This document shows positions 48,530-57,722 of a stretch of 64,000 nt of DNA, piece after piece. Positions within the stretch are counted from its first letter, which is position 1; each line of letters opens with the position of its first letter. Under the pieces are notes generated by a model, which was not told the origin of the DNA, ran no database searches, and saw nothing but the letters and a program-made list of their open reading frames with translations. The position numbers and the translations under genes are program-made. The stretch is from Desulfuromonas sp. TF. Lineage in GTDB: Bacteria; Desulfobacterota; Desulfuromonadia; Desulfuromonadales; ATBO01. The stretch is from positions 185,369 through 249,368 of the forward strand of contig NZ_KI421426.1 in the NCBI RefSeq assembly GCF_000472285.1, given 5' to 3'.

Positions 48530-50407
48530 ATGGACATGTTTCAGCGTGTGCTCCTGGTCGATCCGGCTACCGGATTCTACAAAACAAAAAAATACGGTTT
48601 CGACCGCTATTTCGGGCCCGTGGACCTCGGCATCCACCTTGCCGAGGAGTACCGCAGTCTCAATTTCGGGGTGGGGATCTTCGCCGGCTCCATCTTTCCG
48701 GGTTCGAACCGGCTGATCGTGACCGGGTTTTCTCCCTGCTGGCAGGGGTACTACATCAGTTCCATGGGGGGAGCGGGACTGATCTTCGACAATTTGGGGA
48801 TCAACATGCTCAGTCTGGTGGGGAAGGCCCCGGTCCCGTCGGTACTCTGTCTCAACCGCCGCCACGGGGAAGAGATCGAGGTGGACGTGGTCCCGGTGCC
48901 CGTGGAGGAGATCTGGAAAGCGGGCCGTACGGGGACCTATTCCCTCACGGACCACGTCTACGAAAAGTTTGGAGGACGTTACGAAAACGACCCGCGCATA
49001 CTGGTCACCGGTCCGGCGGCCCTGCATACGGACATGGGGGGAATCATGTCGGTCCCCATCAACAAGGGGAAGATCAGCTTCGTCGATACCTGGGCCGGGC
49101 GCGGCGGCCTGGGGAGCGCAATGGTCCGGAACCACGGCATCGTGGCGGTCATCTACGGCGGCACCCTGGTGGACGAGGACTTCCGCGACAACAAGGTGGC
49201 CGACGAATGGTTCAAGAACAAGTACAGCCTGCGCCTGATGCAGAAGGACATGGAGGCGACCACCAAGTACCGCTACGACGAGAAGCTCCTCACCGGAGGC
49301 ACCCTCGGCGTCAACTACGCCACCATGGGAGGGAAAGTCCTGGCGTTCAACTACCGAACCATTTTCTGGACGGAGGAGGAGCGCAAGGCCCTGCACAAAA
49401 ACTTTATCCTCGATCACTACCTCAAGCAGTTCAACGAGGAGACCATCACCCCCAAGCAGCAGTTCACCTGCGGGGAGCCGTGCGCCGCCGTCTGCAAGAA
49501 GATGAGCGGCATGTTCAAGAAGGACTACGAGCCCTACCAGACCATGGGACCGCTGTGCGGCATCTTCGACCAGCGGGCGGCGGAAAAGCTCAACCACCAC
49601 TGCGACGCCATGGGCTTCGACGCCATCTCCGGCGGGGGGGTTCTTGCCTGGCTGATGGACCTCCTAGACGCGAAATTGCTGACTGGCGAAGAACTCGGGG
49701 TCACCCGGATGCCGCGTTGGGAGGTGGCGGAATTCGACGTGGTCGGCGATTCGATGCACAACGCCGAACTGGGGCGCGAGCTGATCGACGCGGTCCTGGA
49801 ACGCCGCGGGATCCTCGATTTCCGGGAAGGTGTGCGTAAATGGTGCCGGATCCATTCCCGGGGACAGGGTACCGAACTCCAGGACCGGCTCGTACACGTC
49901 GCCTTCAGCCGGCGCGGGTGGATGGTCCCCAACCAGTACTGGGTTCCCGGAGTGCTGGCCCCGATGGCCATCATGGGCAAGTACTACATGATCTACAGCC
50001 ACGACTTCGTCCCGCCGCGGACTTTGGGCAAGATGTGCGCGGAGCGCATGAAGAAGGAACTCATTCTCGACAACCTCGGTACCTGCCGCTTTCACCGCGG
50101 GTGGGCGGAGGAGATGCTCCCCGAGGCGGTGGGCTCCCTCTACGGCGTCAAGGACGAGTTCCTGCGCGCCATCGACGTTCTCGCCAGCCGACTCAATAGC
50201 CGCAACAGCCCGATTTTCTGGGAATCGAGGATGAACATCGATTATCTTCATACGTTCCTGAAGCGGAAAAAAGAGGTCGACAAGGAGCAGGACCCCCGGC
50301 TGGGGGAGTGGCTGGAAAAGTTCGACCGGGACAAGGTGGAGGCCGCCCGCGAGTACTGGTACGAGACTTTGAAGGGAATCGACGAGAGCCTGAGAGAATT
50401 CTTCTAA
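48530..50407 (+). CDS. Tungsten aldehyde oxidoreductase, GAPOR-like
   Basis: 625 residues of the AOR family (tungstopterin, one [4Fe-4S]). Cluster ligands appear to be Cys314, Cys318 and Cys322 in CGEPCAAVCKK plus Cys519 in DNLGTCRFHRGW. The spacing C-x3-C-x3-C, the following YEPYQTMGPLCG, and the late HRGW and FWESRM motifs match, from memory, glyceraldehyde-3-phosphate:ferredoxin oxidoreductase of Pyrococcus (C-x3-C-x3-C, CRFHRGW), not the C-x2-C-x3-C of AOR or BamB. The GMNMG-like DTWAGRGGLGSAMV loop also agrees. The likely reaction is G3P to 3-phosphoglycerate with ferredoxin reduced. Next to a glycolysis island and Ech, this function makes sense, but an aldehyde oxidase with other substrate is possible. 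Confidence 0.82.
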   Translation: MDMFQRVLLVDPATGFYKTKKYGFDRYFGPVDLGIHLAEEYRSLNFGVGIFAGSIFPGSNRLIVTGFSPCWQGYYISSMGGAGLIFDNLGINMLSLVGKAPVPSVLCLNRRHGEEIEVDVVPVPVEEIWKAGRTGTYSLTDHVYEKFGGRYENDPRILVTGPAALHTDMGGIMSVPINKGKISFVDTWAGRGGLGSAMVRNHGIVAVIYGGTLVDEDFRDNKVADEWFKNKYSLRLMQKDMEATTKYRYDEKLLTGGTLGVNYATMGGKVLAFNYRTIFWTEEERKALHKNFILDHYLKQFNEETITPKQQFTCGEPCAAVCKKMSGMFKKDYEPYQTMGPLCGIFDQRAAEKLNHHCDAMGFDAISGGGVLAWLMDLLDAKLLTGEELGVTRMPRWEVAEFDVVGDSMHNAELGRELIDAVLERRGILDFREGVRKWCRIHSRGQGTELQDRLVHVAFSRRGWMVPNQYWVPGVLAPMAIMGKYYMIYSHDFVPPRTLGKMCAERMKKELILDNLGTCRFHRGWAEEMLPEAVGSLYGVKDEFLRAIDVLASRLNSRNSPIFWESRMNIDYLHTFLKRKKEVDKEQDPRLGEWLEKFDRDKVEAAREYWYETLKGIDESLREFF

Positions 50408-50468
50408 CAGGTGTTGTTTAGCCTAAGTTGCTGGAGCTCAATCAAATAACCCCAAAAGGAGCGTCGTT

Positions 50469-51896
50469 ATGGCAAAGACGGCTGTCATAGATACCGGAGC
50501 CGAACTGGAAAGGATGGTTTCCAACCTCATCGAGGCGGGGCGCATCGACACCCTCTGCCGCGACCTCTACCTGCAGCGGGCAGCGGACCTTCTTCGGCCC
50601 AGACTCAGTTGCGACGATTATCGCTTGATGAACAGGCTGCAGGTCGAAATGGTCAACCTGCCGAACGAGATCCGCAATGCCATGGAGAACGGACAGTGGC
50701 GCAAGGTCCAGGAACTGAGCGCAAAGCACAAGGCTCTGAAACAGGATTCCGAGCGCAAGACCCTCCTGCTGGGTCTCGGCAAGCCGGTGTACGAGGACGA
50801 GGAGATTCCCCTCGACCCGTTCTCCCCCGGCATGCAGGCTTTAGCCGGAACCACGATGCGGGCACTGCCCGAACTGCGCCAGAAGGGGTTGCGGCTCCTG
50901 GAGGGCCTCAAAAGCACCGATGCGCCATGGCGAGAGTTCTATGAAGGCCGCCTGGCCGCCCTGAAGGCCCTGGAACTGTCGACCGAAAGCACGGAGGAAG
51001 CGGCGAGGCAGCCTTCGGCGGCGAACCTCCAGCAGGAAGCGATCGAGGCGCTCGATAGCGGCAACTTCGACAAGCTCCAGCAGCTGGCAGGCAACCTGGC
51101 CGAGGGAACGCCGGCGGCGGCCGCCGTCGGTCCCCGGCCGGGCGAGGCCCCTGGCGCGGTCGCCGAGGGGCCGCCGGACCTTGAATTTTCCTTTCCGGAT
51201 GAGGTGGTGCAGCGCGCCGGCGCTCTCGGTCTGGTGCCGGAGCGGGTCGAGTCGCGCCATCAGGAATTTGCGCATCTGCTGCAGTTTGCCTGGCATCCTA
51301 CCTTCACCCACTATGAGACGGACCAGAGCGGGGCCATGCGAGTGTCGAACCTGCCGCTGGCTGCGGACACCCCTGAGGGGCTGAAGGACCGGATCGAACT
51401 CTTTGCCCTGCATCCGTTCGTCAACTCCGCCGGGATCCGCTCCATCCCGAAGCTGGTCGGCGAGGACCTGCTGGTGGAGGACTTCGATGACCCGGCCGAC
51501 GGCGAAACCGCACCTTCCGGCGCGCTGCTCGAGGCGCTGGGGCTGCCGCGGCGCAGCGGCCTCAGCCGCCTGCAGCTGGAAAAAGCGCTGACCCGCAAGG
51601 GCTCAGCCATCGTTCGCGACGAACTAGGACTCGACCCCATCCGCTTCCGGCTGGTCTGCATCCCCCCGGACGTGCACCTGCGACTCGGCTTGAACCGGGG
51701 CTGGGGGGGGCAGAAGCTCTGGACGCACTTCGACGGCTACATGGTGAAGTCGGACCGCAAGCTCCTCGCCCTGGCCGGCGGAGACGCACGCTTCGGCGGA
51801 ATCTACGATATGGTGGGGATCGGCCGCAACTACGACTCGGATCGCATCATCGTGCGTTTTGCCGTCGTGCAGCGGCGGCGGATGGCGCTCTCGTAG
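50469..51896 (+). CDS. Unknown protein encoded behind the GAPOR-like gene
   Basis: 475 residues, no signal peptide, soluble. The N-terminal half is helical and probably a coiled coil (RDLYLQRAADLLRPRL, then NGQWRKVQELSAKHKALKQDSERKTLLLG, about 60-110). A linker of Ala/Pro/Gly (about 205-240) joins a mixed domain with VCIPPDVHLRLGLNRGWGGQKLWTHFDGYMV near the end. Three cysteines only, no metal motif. It starts 61 bases after the oxidoreductase gene (AAAAGGAG upstream) and may be its partner or chaperone. I recognise no family. Confidence 0.6.
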   Translation: MAKTAVIDTGAELERMVSNLIEAGRIDTLCRDLYLQRAADLLRPRLSCDDYRLMNRLQVEMVNLPNEIRNAMENGQWRKVQELSAKHKALKQDSERKTLLLGLGKPVYEDEEIPLDPFSPGMQALAGTTMRALPELRQKGLRLLEGLKSTDAPWREFYEGRLAALKALELSTESTEEAARQPSAANLQQEAIEALDSGNFDKLQQLAGNLAEGTPAAAAVGPRPGEAPGAVAEGPPDLEFSFPDEVVQRAGALGLVPERVESRHQEFAHLLQFAWHPTFTHYETDQSGAMRVSNLPLAADTPEGLKDRIELFALHPFVNSAGIRSIPKLVGEDLLVEDFDDPADGETAPSGALLEALGLPRRSGLSRLQLEKALTRKGSAIVRDELGLDPIRFRLVCIPPDVHLRLGLNRGWGGQKLWTHFDGYMVKSDRKLLALAGGDARFGGIYDMVGIGRNYDSDRIIVRFAVVQRRRMALS

Positions 51897-51928
51897 GTGC
51901 TCCGGTCGACCGGGCTCCTGCAATCAGT

Positions 51929-52942
51929 GTGATGATGAATATGGACAGGCGATCAATGAATCCGAAACAGATGACCATCTTGCACCTCGAGGATGAACCC
52001 GCGCTAGCCCTGCTGGTCCGGAAGACCTTAGAGAGCTTAGGTTTCCGGGGCGAAATCCTCCGGGCCAGCCTGGTGGCGGAGGCGTTCGCCCTGCTTACCG
52101 AACGAGAGGCAAGCAAGGCGCCGCTCGACTTGTTCCTGCTGGACATGCGGCTTCCCGACGGAAGCGGCCTGGACGTACTCCGGCAGGTGAAGGGCAGCCC
52201 TGTCTGGCATAGGACCCCTGTCATACTTCTCTCCGGCGAAACGTCCCCCGGCCTCATCAACGAGGTCTATGCGCTCGGAGGCAACTGCTTTCTTCCGAAG
52301 CTTTCCAGCAACCAGGGGGCTCTCGGGTCTGTCAAGGCCCTATACGAGTGCTGGATCGAAGGAGCGCTGCTGCCGCAGCCTTCCTTCACGAACCAAGTCA
52401 GGGAGGTGCTGAGCAGGGCGGTCCAACTCCGGGCACGAACCGCCCAGTTCTACCTAGGGCTGGCCCGGTCTTGTGCCGCCGATCCAGAGGAGGAAGGGTT
52501 CTGGCTCGAGCGTGCGATGATCGAGGGGAATCTTTCCAACCTCCTGGCTTTTTTCCAGGGCCAGATCAGCGACCGGGACCTCACCCCCGGAATGGCCGAG
52601 CGCGTCGCGGCCATGCATGTCAAGATCGAAAAGGGCCTGAATGCGGCGGAGGCCCTCCTGACGATGCGCCCCTCTCCCGCGCCAGAGGAAATCAGCCGGC
52701 GGGTCCTCGATTTGGTGGAGGCCTGGGACGAAGAGGTCTTCGCCGAGGCTGTTGGTACCCTCTATTTGAAGAGTCCGGCAGTGACGACGGCTCTGCAGAC
52801 ACGGGCGGCCTACCAGTTGCGGGAACTGGCAGGCCATTTCCTGCAGGAGCCGGAACTGTGCCGGAGGGCGGATGTGCTTCTCGCCTTCGCAGACCGCCTC
52901 GCAATCATGGGAAGTTCCGCGGGCGGCGCGAAGCCCGGCTAG
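51929..52942 (+). CDS. Response regulator with unknown helical output domain
   Basis: 337 residues. Receiver domain at about 14-130: acidic pair in HLEDEP, phospho-Asp in LFLLDMRLPDGSG, Ser in LLSGE and Lys in FLPKLS. The rest (about 150-330) is entirely alpha-helical, with AQFYLGLARSCAADPEEEGFWLERAMIEG reminiscent of ferritin-like four-helix bundles but without clear metal ligands. There is no DNA-binding motif. The gene converges with the hybrid kinase (20 bases apart), which is a likely partner. Start could also be a few codons later (51956). Confidence 0.75.
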   Translation: MMMNMDRRSMNPKQMTILHLEDEPALALLVRKTLESLGFRGEILRASLVAEAFALLTEREASKAPLDLFLLDMRLPDGSGLDVLRQVKGSPVWHRTPVILLSGETSPGLINEVYALGGNCFLPKLSSNQGALGSVKALYECWIEGALLPQPSFTNQVREVLSRAVQLRARTAQFYLGLARSCAADPEEEGFWLERAMIEGNLSNLLAFFQGQISDRDLTPGMAERVAAMHVKIEKGLNAAEALLTMRPSPAPEEISRRVLDLVEAWDEEVFAEAVGTLYLKSPAVTTALQTRAAYQLRELAGHFLQEPELCRRADVLLAFADRLAIMGSSAGGAKPG

Positions 52943-52962
52943 GGCGATAACGGCAGCAGGGT

Positions 52963-55629
52963 TTACTCAGCGCTTTTCGACAAGCACCTGCCGATGGCCG
53001 CAGAGAGATCCTTCATCTGAACAGGCTTGATCAGAACCTCGTCCATACCCGCATTCAGGCATTCCTCTTTTATTTCAGGGCGGGCATGGGCGGTCAGTCC
53101 GATGATGAAGGTGCGTCTCGCTCCGTCTTCTGCTTCCTTTCTCCGGATCGCGCGGGTCGCTTCGATGCCGTCCATTTCCGGCATCTGAAGATCCATCAGG
53201 ATCAGATCGAACGACCCTTGCTCATATCTTTTTAAAGCCTCTCTTCCCGTCTCTGCGGTCTCCGACTCCCACCCTCCCCGGGCAAGGGTCATCCTGACCA
53301 TTTCCCGGACCAGGGGATCATCTTCTGCAATGAGGATGCGGGCTGAGGGAATTTCCTCTACAGTTACTTCGAGGGGAGTTTCTGCCGGAGGAGCGACGCT
53401 TTGTCTTTCGGAAACGGTCTTCAAGGGCAGGGTGAAGGTAAAAACGCTCCCCTTTCCCTTCCGGCTTTGAACGTCTATCTGGCCTCCCATCAGTTCCACC
53501 AGCCCCTTGGATATCGCCAGCCCCAGCCCGCTGCCGCCGTACTGGCGGTGAAAAGAGCTGTCCGTCTGGCTGAATTTCTGAAAAAGCAGATGCTGCTTCT
53601 CCTCTGGGATGCCGATTCCCGTATCGGCCACGGCGAATTCCAGCAAATCTCCCCGAACCTTGACGGAGACGCGGATTTCTCCTTCAGGAGTGAATTTGAG
53701 GGCGTTTCCGACCAGGTTGATCAGCACCTGTCCCAGCCAGTCCGGGTCGCCGAGCACCCACCCTGGAACCTCTGGAGCCACTTCCGTCTCGAGCCGGAGG
53801 TTTCTCTCCCGGGCAGACATGGTGAACAGGCCAACCGCACCGCGCACGCAGCTTCGAAGTTCGAATTCCCTCTCCTCGATTTCCAATCCGTGCGCCTCGA
53901 TCCGGGACAGGTCGAGGATGTCGTCGATGAGAGAGCGCAGGCGCTGGGCCGACTGTTCCGCCATTTCCAGCAGGTTGCGCCGGTCGGGATCGGTGTCGAT
54001 CTGAAGAAGGTGTTCGACGGCGCCCATGAACACGGTCATGGGGGTTCGGATCTCGTGGCTCATGTTGGCGAGGAACTCGCTTTTAGCCCGGTTGGCTTGT
54101 TCCGCCTCGCCCCTGGCCACTTCCGCGGCTTCTGTGGCCAGCTTGAGACGCTCCATCGCCTGCAAACGTTCGGTGATGTCCTGGGCAAGGGAGGCCACGC
54201 CGATGACTGTTCCGCTTTTATTCACCAGCTTTGTGTTGTACCAGTCACACACGATGATCTTGCCGCTCTTTGTGATATTCCGGATAGTGGCGCTCTTGGC
54301 GCCTGTATTCTGGAAGAACTCCGGCAGGCCCTTCTCTATTTTTCTCTGTTCTGCATCGGGCAGGATGAAGGATGCGTGTGCGCCGATGGCTTCTTCGGCC
54401 GAATAGTCGAAAATCTTCTCTGCCGCCCGGTTCCATGCCGTAACCCTGAAGTGATCATCCCACTCGATGGCCGCCAGAGGTGTCTGTTCGATATGGAGGG
54501 CGAGTCTTTGGCGGGCGGCCAGCTGCTGCGCCATCTGGTCTGCTATGGTCAGGGCCTGCCGGCGGGACTGCGCCTGGAGGAATGCCAGGACGCTGAGCAG
54601 AATGCTCGCCAGGATTCCCGTAAGAAGCGTTACCATCGACTTGCTCCGATTAAACTCCTTATCGAACGCCGGGAGGGTGCGGAAGGTGAACTGCCAGTTG
54701 ACGCCGAAGGCATCGATTATCTTGACGGCGGAGAATGCCGGGCGGTATTCATGGGGCGGGGGAAGTTCTTCAGCGGATCTGCTGCTGAACATGAGATGGT
54801 CGTCCGACCGGGTTTCCCCGGCATAGATCTCAAACTCGATTTCCGTCGGCAGTTCGCCGAGCGTATTGCGGACATAGTCGGTCATCCTTATCGGGCTGTA
54901 GACGAACCCCCGCAATGCCGCGCGCCGCTCCTCGACCGTATCTGTCGGCATCCCCTGGCGATAGGAAGGGACGTACATCAGCATTCCGTTCTGCGGATCC
55001 TGTTCGGTTTCCTGCACCAGAAGGACCTTGGCGGTGATGGAGGTCTTCCCGGTATCCCGGGCCCTGTCCATGGCCTTGCGCCGTACCGGTTCCGAATACA
55101 TGTCGTAGCCGAAGGCCCTCCGGTTGCGCCAGTCGAACGGTTCCAGCCAGATGATGGACGTGTAGACCGGACGCTCACCTTCCGGACGGATGACATACTC
55201 CGGGAATCCTTCGAGGCGGACTTCCTTGATGTGGGCTTCTTTTTGTGCGGGGGACAGCCAGACGGCATAGCCGAAGCCGAGGATGCCGGGGAGGTGTTTG
55301 CGGAGATCCAAAGCCGACACGTATTGACGCCAGTCGCTGCGGGTCACCGCATCGCCCTTGACGTGGAACAGGGCGTTTCCGCCGAGCAAAACCTGCTCAT
55401 GGTCATGCAGACGTTTGACGATCCGGCTCGCAATCACTTCCGCCTGTCCCTGGAAGAGCTGTTCGGCACGTTCGATAATCCCCCGGTCGACGATGCGCCA
55501 GAGGAAAAACGTGAAGGCCAGCGATATCGCCAGAACCATGAGAGGAAACCACGAGTGGGACAGAGGCGATACGCGAGAACCAGGTGCTGGGATACCGGCA
55601 TTCTTCTGCACGGGAATCACATCAATCAA
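52963..55629 (-). CDS. Hybrid histidine kinase (CHASE-PAS-HisKA-HATPase-REC)
   Basis: 888 residues. A membrane helix (about 28-46) precedes a periplasmic CHASE-type sensor (about 50-330), then a second helix (about 333-353), PAS (about 378-490), HisKA with the phospho-His in NMSHEIRTPM (His525), ATPase (N box NLVGNALKFTPEG, G1 DTGIGIPEE, G2 GSGLGLAISKGLVE) and a C-terminal receiver (AEDDPLVREM, LMDLQMPEMDG, LIKPV). CHASE domains bind cytokinin-like or peptide/small-molecule ligands outside the cell. It is opposite in direction to the unusual response regulator. Confidence 0.93.
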   Translation of the reverse strand: MIDVIPVQKNAGIPAPGSRVSPLSHSWFPLMVLAISLAFTFFLWRIVDRGIIERAEQLFQGQAEVIASRIVKRLHDHEQVLLGGNALFHVKGDAVTRSDWRQYVSALDLRKHLPGILGFGYAVWLSPAQKEAHIKEVRLEGFPEYVIRPEGERPVYTSIIWLEPFDWRNRRAFGYDMYSEPVRRKAMDRARDTGKTSITAKVLLVQETEQDPQNGMLMYVPSYRQGMPTDTVEERRAALRGFVYSPIRMTDYVRNTLGELPTEIEFEIYAGETRSDDHLMFSSRSAEELPPPHEYRPAFSAVKIIDAFGVNWQFTFRTLPAFDKEFNRSKSMVTLLTGILASILLSVLAFLQAQSRRQALTIADQMAQQLAARQRLALHIEQTPLAAIEWDDHFRVTAWNRAAEKIFDYSAEEAIGAHASFILPDAEQRKIEKGLPEFFQNTGAKSATIRNITKSGKIIVCDWYNTKLVNKSGTVIGVASLAQDITERLQAMERLKLATEAAEVARGEAEQANRAKSEFLANMSHEIRTPMTVFMGAVEHLLQIDTDPDRRNLLEMAEQSAQRLRSLIDDILDLSRIEAHGLEIEEREFELRSCVRGAVGLFTMSARERNLRLETEVAPEVPGWVLGDPDWLGQVLINLVGNALKFTPEGEIRVSVKVRGDLLEFAVADTGIGIPEEKQHLLFQKFSQTDSSFHRQYGGSGLGLAISKGLVELMGGQIDVQSRKGKGSVFTFTLPLKTVSERQSVAPPAETPLEVTVEEIPSARILIAEDDPLVREMVRMTLARGGWESETAETGREALKRYEQGSFDLILMDLQMPEMDGIEATRAIRRKEAEDGARRTFIIGLTAHARPEIKEECLNAGMDEVLIKPVQMKDLSAAIGRCLSKSAE

Positions 55630-55954
55630 CCTCCATCTGGTGCTGGCTGAAGGGATTTCCCTCTACGAGGATAACTGTAGCAGAAATAGGATGAAGATCA
55701 CCAATGAGCAGCAGAATGGTCTGCTTCTAATTCGGGCACCGTACGGCGGACCGGTCGAGATCAGCGCGGTGCCGACTCCCGGGCAACCGTCAAAACGCCA
55801 GAAGCGTTTATCCTGCGCGCCACTTTTTCCCTCTCTGTGATGGGGAGATTATATTACTATGTGTCTAGCCCCCGCGTGGTCGCGTGGGTGGAAATGGATT
55901 TTCAGACTGGATCCATTTCCGATCGGGTGCCTGCCAAAGAAAGGTGATTCAAAT
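55630..55954. other. Gap between hybrid kinase and corA
   Basis: 325 bases between two divergent genes, no convincing coding frame. The left half holds the kinase promoter region. Near 55890-55920 a strong hairpin lies ahead of corA (separate entry). Confidence 0.5.
55890..55920 (+). promoter_or_regulatory. Hairpin in the corA leader
   Basis: GGAAATGGAT and ATCCATTTCC form a perfect 10-bp stem around an 11-base loop, 35 bases before the corA ATG. There is no T-run, so it is unlikely to be a simple terminator. A metal-responsive leader element or an mRNA stabiliser is possible, but it does not match the known M-box by eye. Confidence 0.45.
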
Positions 55955-56908
55955 ATGCTCAGACTCTTCAAAATTTCAGATAGCCTTATCCGCGAGATAG
56001 AAACCCAACCGGAGGAGATCGCTGAGCAGTTCCATCATGCCGACTGGATTGATGCCCATTTACCCGACGAAAACGAACGGTCAATGCTGGAATCTCTCCT
56101 GCCTAAAGGTCTGCCGGAGTCCGACGATGTCGAGGAGATCGAAGCCTCCGCCCGCTGTTTTGTGGATCAGGCCGGGATTCATGTGCACTCGCTGTTTCTT
56201 TCACAAAGCGAAGGCCGGCATTTCACCGTGACCGTCGCGTGTATCTTGCAAAGCAAACGACTTATTACCATCCGCGAAGTGGATCCGCCCGATTTCAGGC
56301 TGCTTCGCCTGCGTGCCCGACGCGGTCAGGTGGAATGCCACAACCCGGCCGAGATGCTCGTCACCCTGCTGGAGCAGAAGGTGGAAAATCATGCGGACAA
56401 CCTGGAGGACATCCACCGCCAGTTGGAAGCCGTGAGTCACTTCGTCCTGGAGGATGAGGAATCCGAGCTGGAAGAGGCCATCAGTAAACTGGCCCGGCTG
56501 GAAGACAGCAACGGAAAGATCCGCATGTGCCTGATGGATACCCAGCGGGTTATCTCGTTTTTGTTGCGGCATCTGCGCAATCAGCCCGATGCAGCGGAAA
56601 CCTTGCGGGAAATCATGCGCGACGTGGAAACGCTGATGTCGCATACGACTTTCCTGTTCGATAAGATCAATTTTCTGATGGACTCCACCCAGGGGTTCAT
56701 CAATATCGAACAGAACCAGATCATCAAGATTTTTTCCATTGCCGCAGTGGTCTTTCTGCCGCCGACCCTGATCGCCAGCATCTACGGGATGAACTTCGAA
56801 CTGATGCCGGAGCTGAAGTGGCTGCTGGGGTATCCCTGGGCTCTTGGCCTGATGGCTGTTGCAGGGATCGCCCCTTACTGGTTTTTCAAGCGCAAGGGCT
56901 GGCTCTAG
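55955..56908 (+). CDS. corA: CorA-type magnesium transporter
   Basis: 317 residues from ATG 55955 (AAAGGTG upstream), about the length of E. coli CorA (316). The cytoplasmic domain is acidic and helical, the two C-terminal membrane helices carry the signature YGMNFELMPEL (GMN filter), and the protein ends in PYWFFKRKGWL, nearly the same as E. coli CorA. Conserved features predict a pentameric Mg2+ channel. An upstream start at 55859 would lie before the leader hairpin and has no ribosome binding site. Confidence 0.93.
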   Translation: MLRLFKISDSLIREIETQPEEIAEQFHHADWIDAHLPDENERSMLESLLPKGLPESDDVEEIEASARCFVDQAGIHVHSLFLSQSEGRHFTVTVACILQSKRLITIREVDPPDFRLLRLRARRGQVECHNPAEMLVTLLEQKVENHADNLEDIHRQLEAVSHFVLEDEESELEEAISKLARLEDSNGKIRMCLMDTQRVISFLLRHLRNQPDAAETLREIMRDVETLMSHTTFLFDKINFLMDSTQGFINIEQNQIIKIFSIAAVVFLPPTLIASIYGMNFELMPELKWLLGYPWALGLMAVAGIAPYWFFKRKGWL

Positions 56909-57025
56909 CGGCCGACCCCCAACAGAACATCAAGTCGAAGACCCTCAACCGCACGCCGCTTCCGCATGCCGCCGCGCCGCCGGCCAAGAACGGTTGAATT
57001 CAGCTTTTCATTTTGAGATGGAGAT

Positions 57026-57709
57026 TCAGGGGCGCAGGTCTGAGGCGAGGCGGCCGTCACGAAGGGCGATGATCCGATCGGCCTGACCGATCATGCGAGG
57101 ATCATGCGAGGAAAAAACGAAGGTGATCCCCTGCTCCCGGTTCAGCCGCTGGAGAAGGTCCAGGATCGACTGGCCGGTGGCCGAGTCGAGGCTGGCGGTC
57201 GGCTCATCCGCCAAGACCACGGCGGGAGAGTTGACGATGGCCCGCGCGATGGTCACCCGTTGCTGCTGCCCACCACTCATCTCCCCCGGGCGCCGCTCGG
57301 CGCACTCATCGAGCCCCACCATTTCGAGAACGTGCCGGACCCGTTCCCGCCGCCGGGGAGCGGGAACACCGTGGAGCAGAAGGACGTACTCGATGTTCTC
57401 ATAAGCGGAGAGGACGGGGATCAGGTTATGCTCCTGGAAAACGAGGCCGAGATGTTGCCGGCGAAGGCGGGCGGTTTGCGCGCGGGAGAGTCCGGCGGTG
57501 CCTTTTCCGGCCAGGATGACGGTCCCGGTCGTGGGCGCGTCGATGACTCCCATCAGGTTGAGGAGCGTCGTTTTTCCGGACCCGGACGGACCGGAGAGGC
57601 AAAGGAATTCACCGGCCCCGATCGAGAGAGAGAGGGGGTGGAGGGCGGTGACGGCGATGCCTTGGTGCAGATAGGTTTTGCCGGCTTGGCTCAGTTCCAG
57701 CATGGCCAT
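57026..57709 (-). CDS. ABC ATPase (LolD/MacB type)
   Basis: 227 residues: Walker A SGPSGSGKTTLLN, Q-loop FQEHNLIPVLSAYEN, signature SGGQQQRVTIARA, Walker B VVLADEPTASLD. The LIPVLSAYENIEYVLLL segment is typical of ATPases paired with FtsX-like permeases (LolD, MacB). It follows the permease gene by 13 bases and ends the cassette that starts at 60510. Confidence 0.92.
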   Translation of the reverse strand: MAMLELSQAGKTYLHQGIAVTALHPLSLSIGAGEFLCLSGPSGSGKTTLLNLMGVIDAPTTGTVILAGKGTAGLSRAQTARLRRQHLGLVFQEHNLIPVLSAYENIEYVLLLHGVPAPRRRERVRHVLEMVGLDECAERRPGEMSGGQQQRVTIARAIVNSPAVVLADEPTASLDSATGQSILDLLQRLNREQGITFVFSSHDPRMIGQADRIIALRDGRLASDLRP

Positions 57710-57722
57710 GGAGATATCCCCT

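Noticed and set aside
48530..50407. Calling this gene BamB or a generic aldehyde:ferredoxin oxidoreductase
   Set aside because: The cluster motif C-x3-C-x3-C and the CRFHRGW segment fit GAPOR better; BamB and AOR have C-x2-C-x3-C.
53401..55650. Plus-strand open frame of 749 codons opposite the hybrid kinase
   Set aside because: The minus strand has complete kinase motifs in the same place; the plus frame has none.
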